Source: Pseudomonadota bacterium (GTDB lineage Bacteria; Pseudomonadota; Alphaproteobacteria; Sphingomonadales; Sphingomonadaceae). From it: a DNA stretch of 5,347 bases. Every line of letters starts with the position of its first letter. The first letter of the stretch is position 1. The position numbers and the translations under genes were made by a program. Shown here piece after piece: positions 5,239 through 5,347 of the stretch. The notes beneath the pieces are model-generated. The model saw nothing but the letters and a program-made list of their open reading frames with translations, made no database searches and was not told the origin of the DNA. The stretch spans positions 1 through 5,347 of the forward strand of contig JARXKR010000155.1 of NCBI GenBank assembly GCA_030271565.1, written 5' to 3'.

Positions 5239-5347
5239 GTCGGATTCGATCACGCCACGGTGCTGCACAAGCCCAGGCTGCTCAGCGATAACGGCCCCAG
5301 CTACATCGCGGGCGAACTGGCCGAATACATCGAGGCCAACAAGATGA
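5239..5347 (+). pseudogene. IS3-family transposase OrfB, internal fragment
   Basis: The plus frame from about 5242 reads GFDHATVLHKPRLLSDNG and then PSYIAGELAEYIEANKM up to the window edge. LLSDNG with the following SYIAG segment is the second catalytic Asp region of the IS3-family integrase-type (rve) domain. The first catalytic Asp and the N-terminal part are missing: upstream of about 5239 the frame stays open back past 5173 but no longer looks like a transposase. The left end is therefore truncated, most likely by the IS1595 insertion or a deletion next to it. The right end continues outside the window, so whether the third catalytic residue survives is unknown. No start codon belongs to this piece. 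Confidence 0.78.

Larger units (their letters stand above)
4191..5240 (+). mobile_element. IS1595-family insertion sequence, approximate limits
   Basis: The intact IS1595-type transposase lies between an IS5-like remnant ending near 4190 and an IS3-family fragment starting near 5239, so the element should lie within these limits, about 1.05 kb, which suits the family. I could not find convincing terminal inverted repeats or the expected 8-bp target duplication at these edges. An alternative pair of 18-bp arms (4076-4093 and 5155-5172) is listed separately. The boundaries are therefore inferred from neighbours, not observed. Confidence 0.4.

Overview
This GC-rich window looks like an accessory region of an alphaproteobacterium, possibly a sphingomonad. 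That is an inference from the mix of an ars-type aquaporin fragment, a PadR/siderophore-interacting-protein operon, a class II aldolase and several IS families. No rRNA, tRNA or CRISPR array was seen.

Layout, left to right. Positions 1-161 (minus strand) hold the C-terminal half of a MIP/aquaporin channel that runs off the left edge and has lost its N-terminal half. Positions 162-971 are gene-poor; the only candidate is a frameshifted small exported protein (468-708, minus). Positions 972-1873 (minus) hold a two-gene unit: an unrecognised 55-aa ORF with a good Shine-Dalgarno, whose stop codon overlaps the start of a complete class II aldolase/adducin-family protein. An 8-bp-stem hairpin sits directly before the aldolase ATG. 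A 13-bp dyad (1896-1908) lies upstream of the unit.

Positions 2086-4023 (minus) form a compact three-gene operon: a PadR-family regulator, a VOC (extradiol-dioxygenase-like) protein and a siderophore-interacting flavoprotein (SIP). The last two overlap by ATGA. PadR next to SIP recalls the E. coli NfeR/NfeF (YqjI/YqjH) ferric-reductase pair, but this regulator lacks the His-rich N-terminus. Its promoter and ATATC/GATAT operator overlap its own start codon, which predicts a leaderless, autoregulated transcript.

Positions about 4052-5347 are an IS pile-up: a 5' fragment of an IS5-family transposase (minus), an intact IS1595-family (ISXO2-like) transposase (plus, 4230-5171), and an internal IS3-family OrfB fragment running off the right edge. 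The predicted padR -35 box lies within the apparent IS5 remnant, so the operon's promoter may be partly IS-derived.

Functionally, the centre of the window is probably an iron/catechol-related operon and a separate small aldolase/decarboxylase unit, flanked by decayed DNA and insertion sequences. I see no clear undescribed defence or mobile system. The most unusual points are the 55-aa ORF coupled to the aldolase, the PadR-VOC-SIP arrangement, and the promoter at the IS junction.
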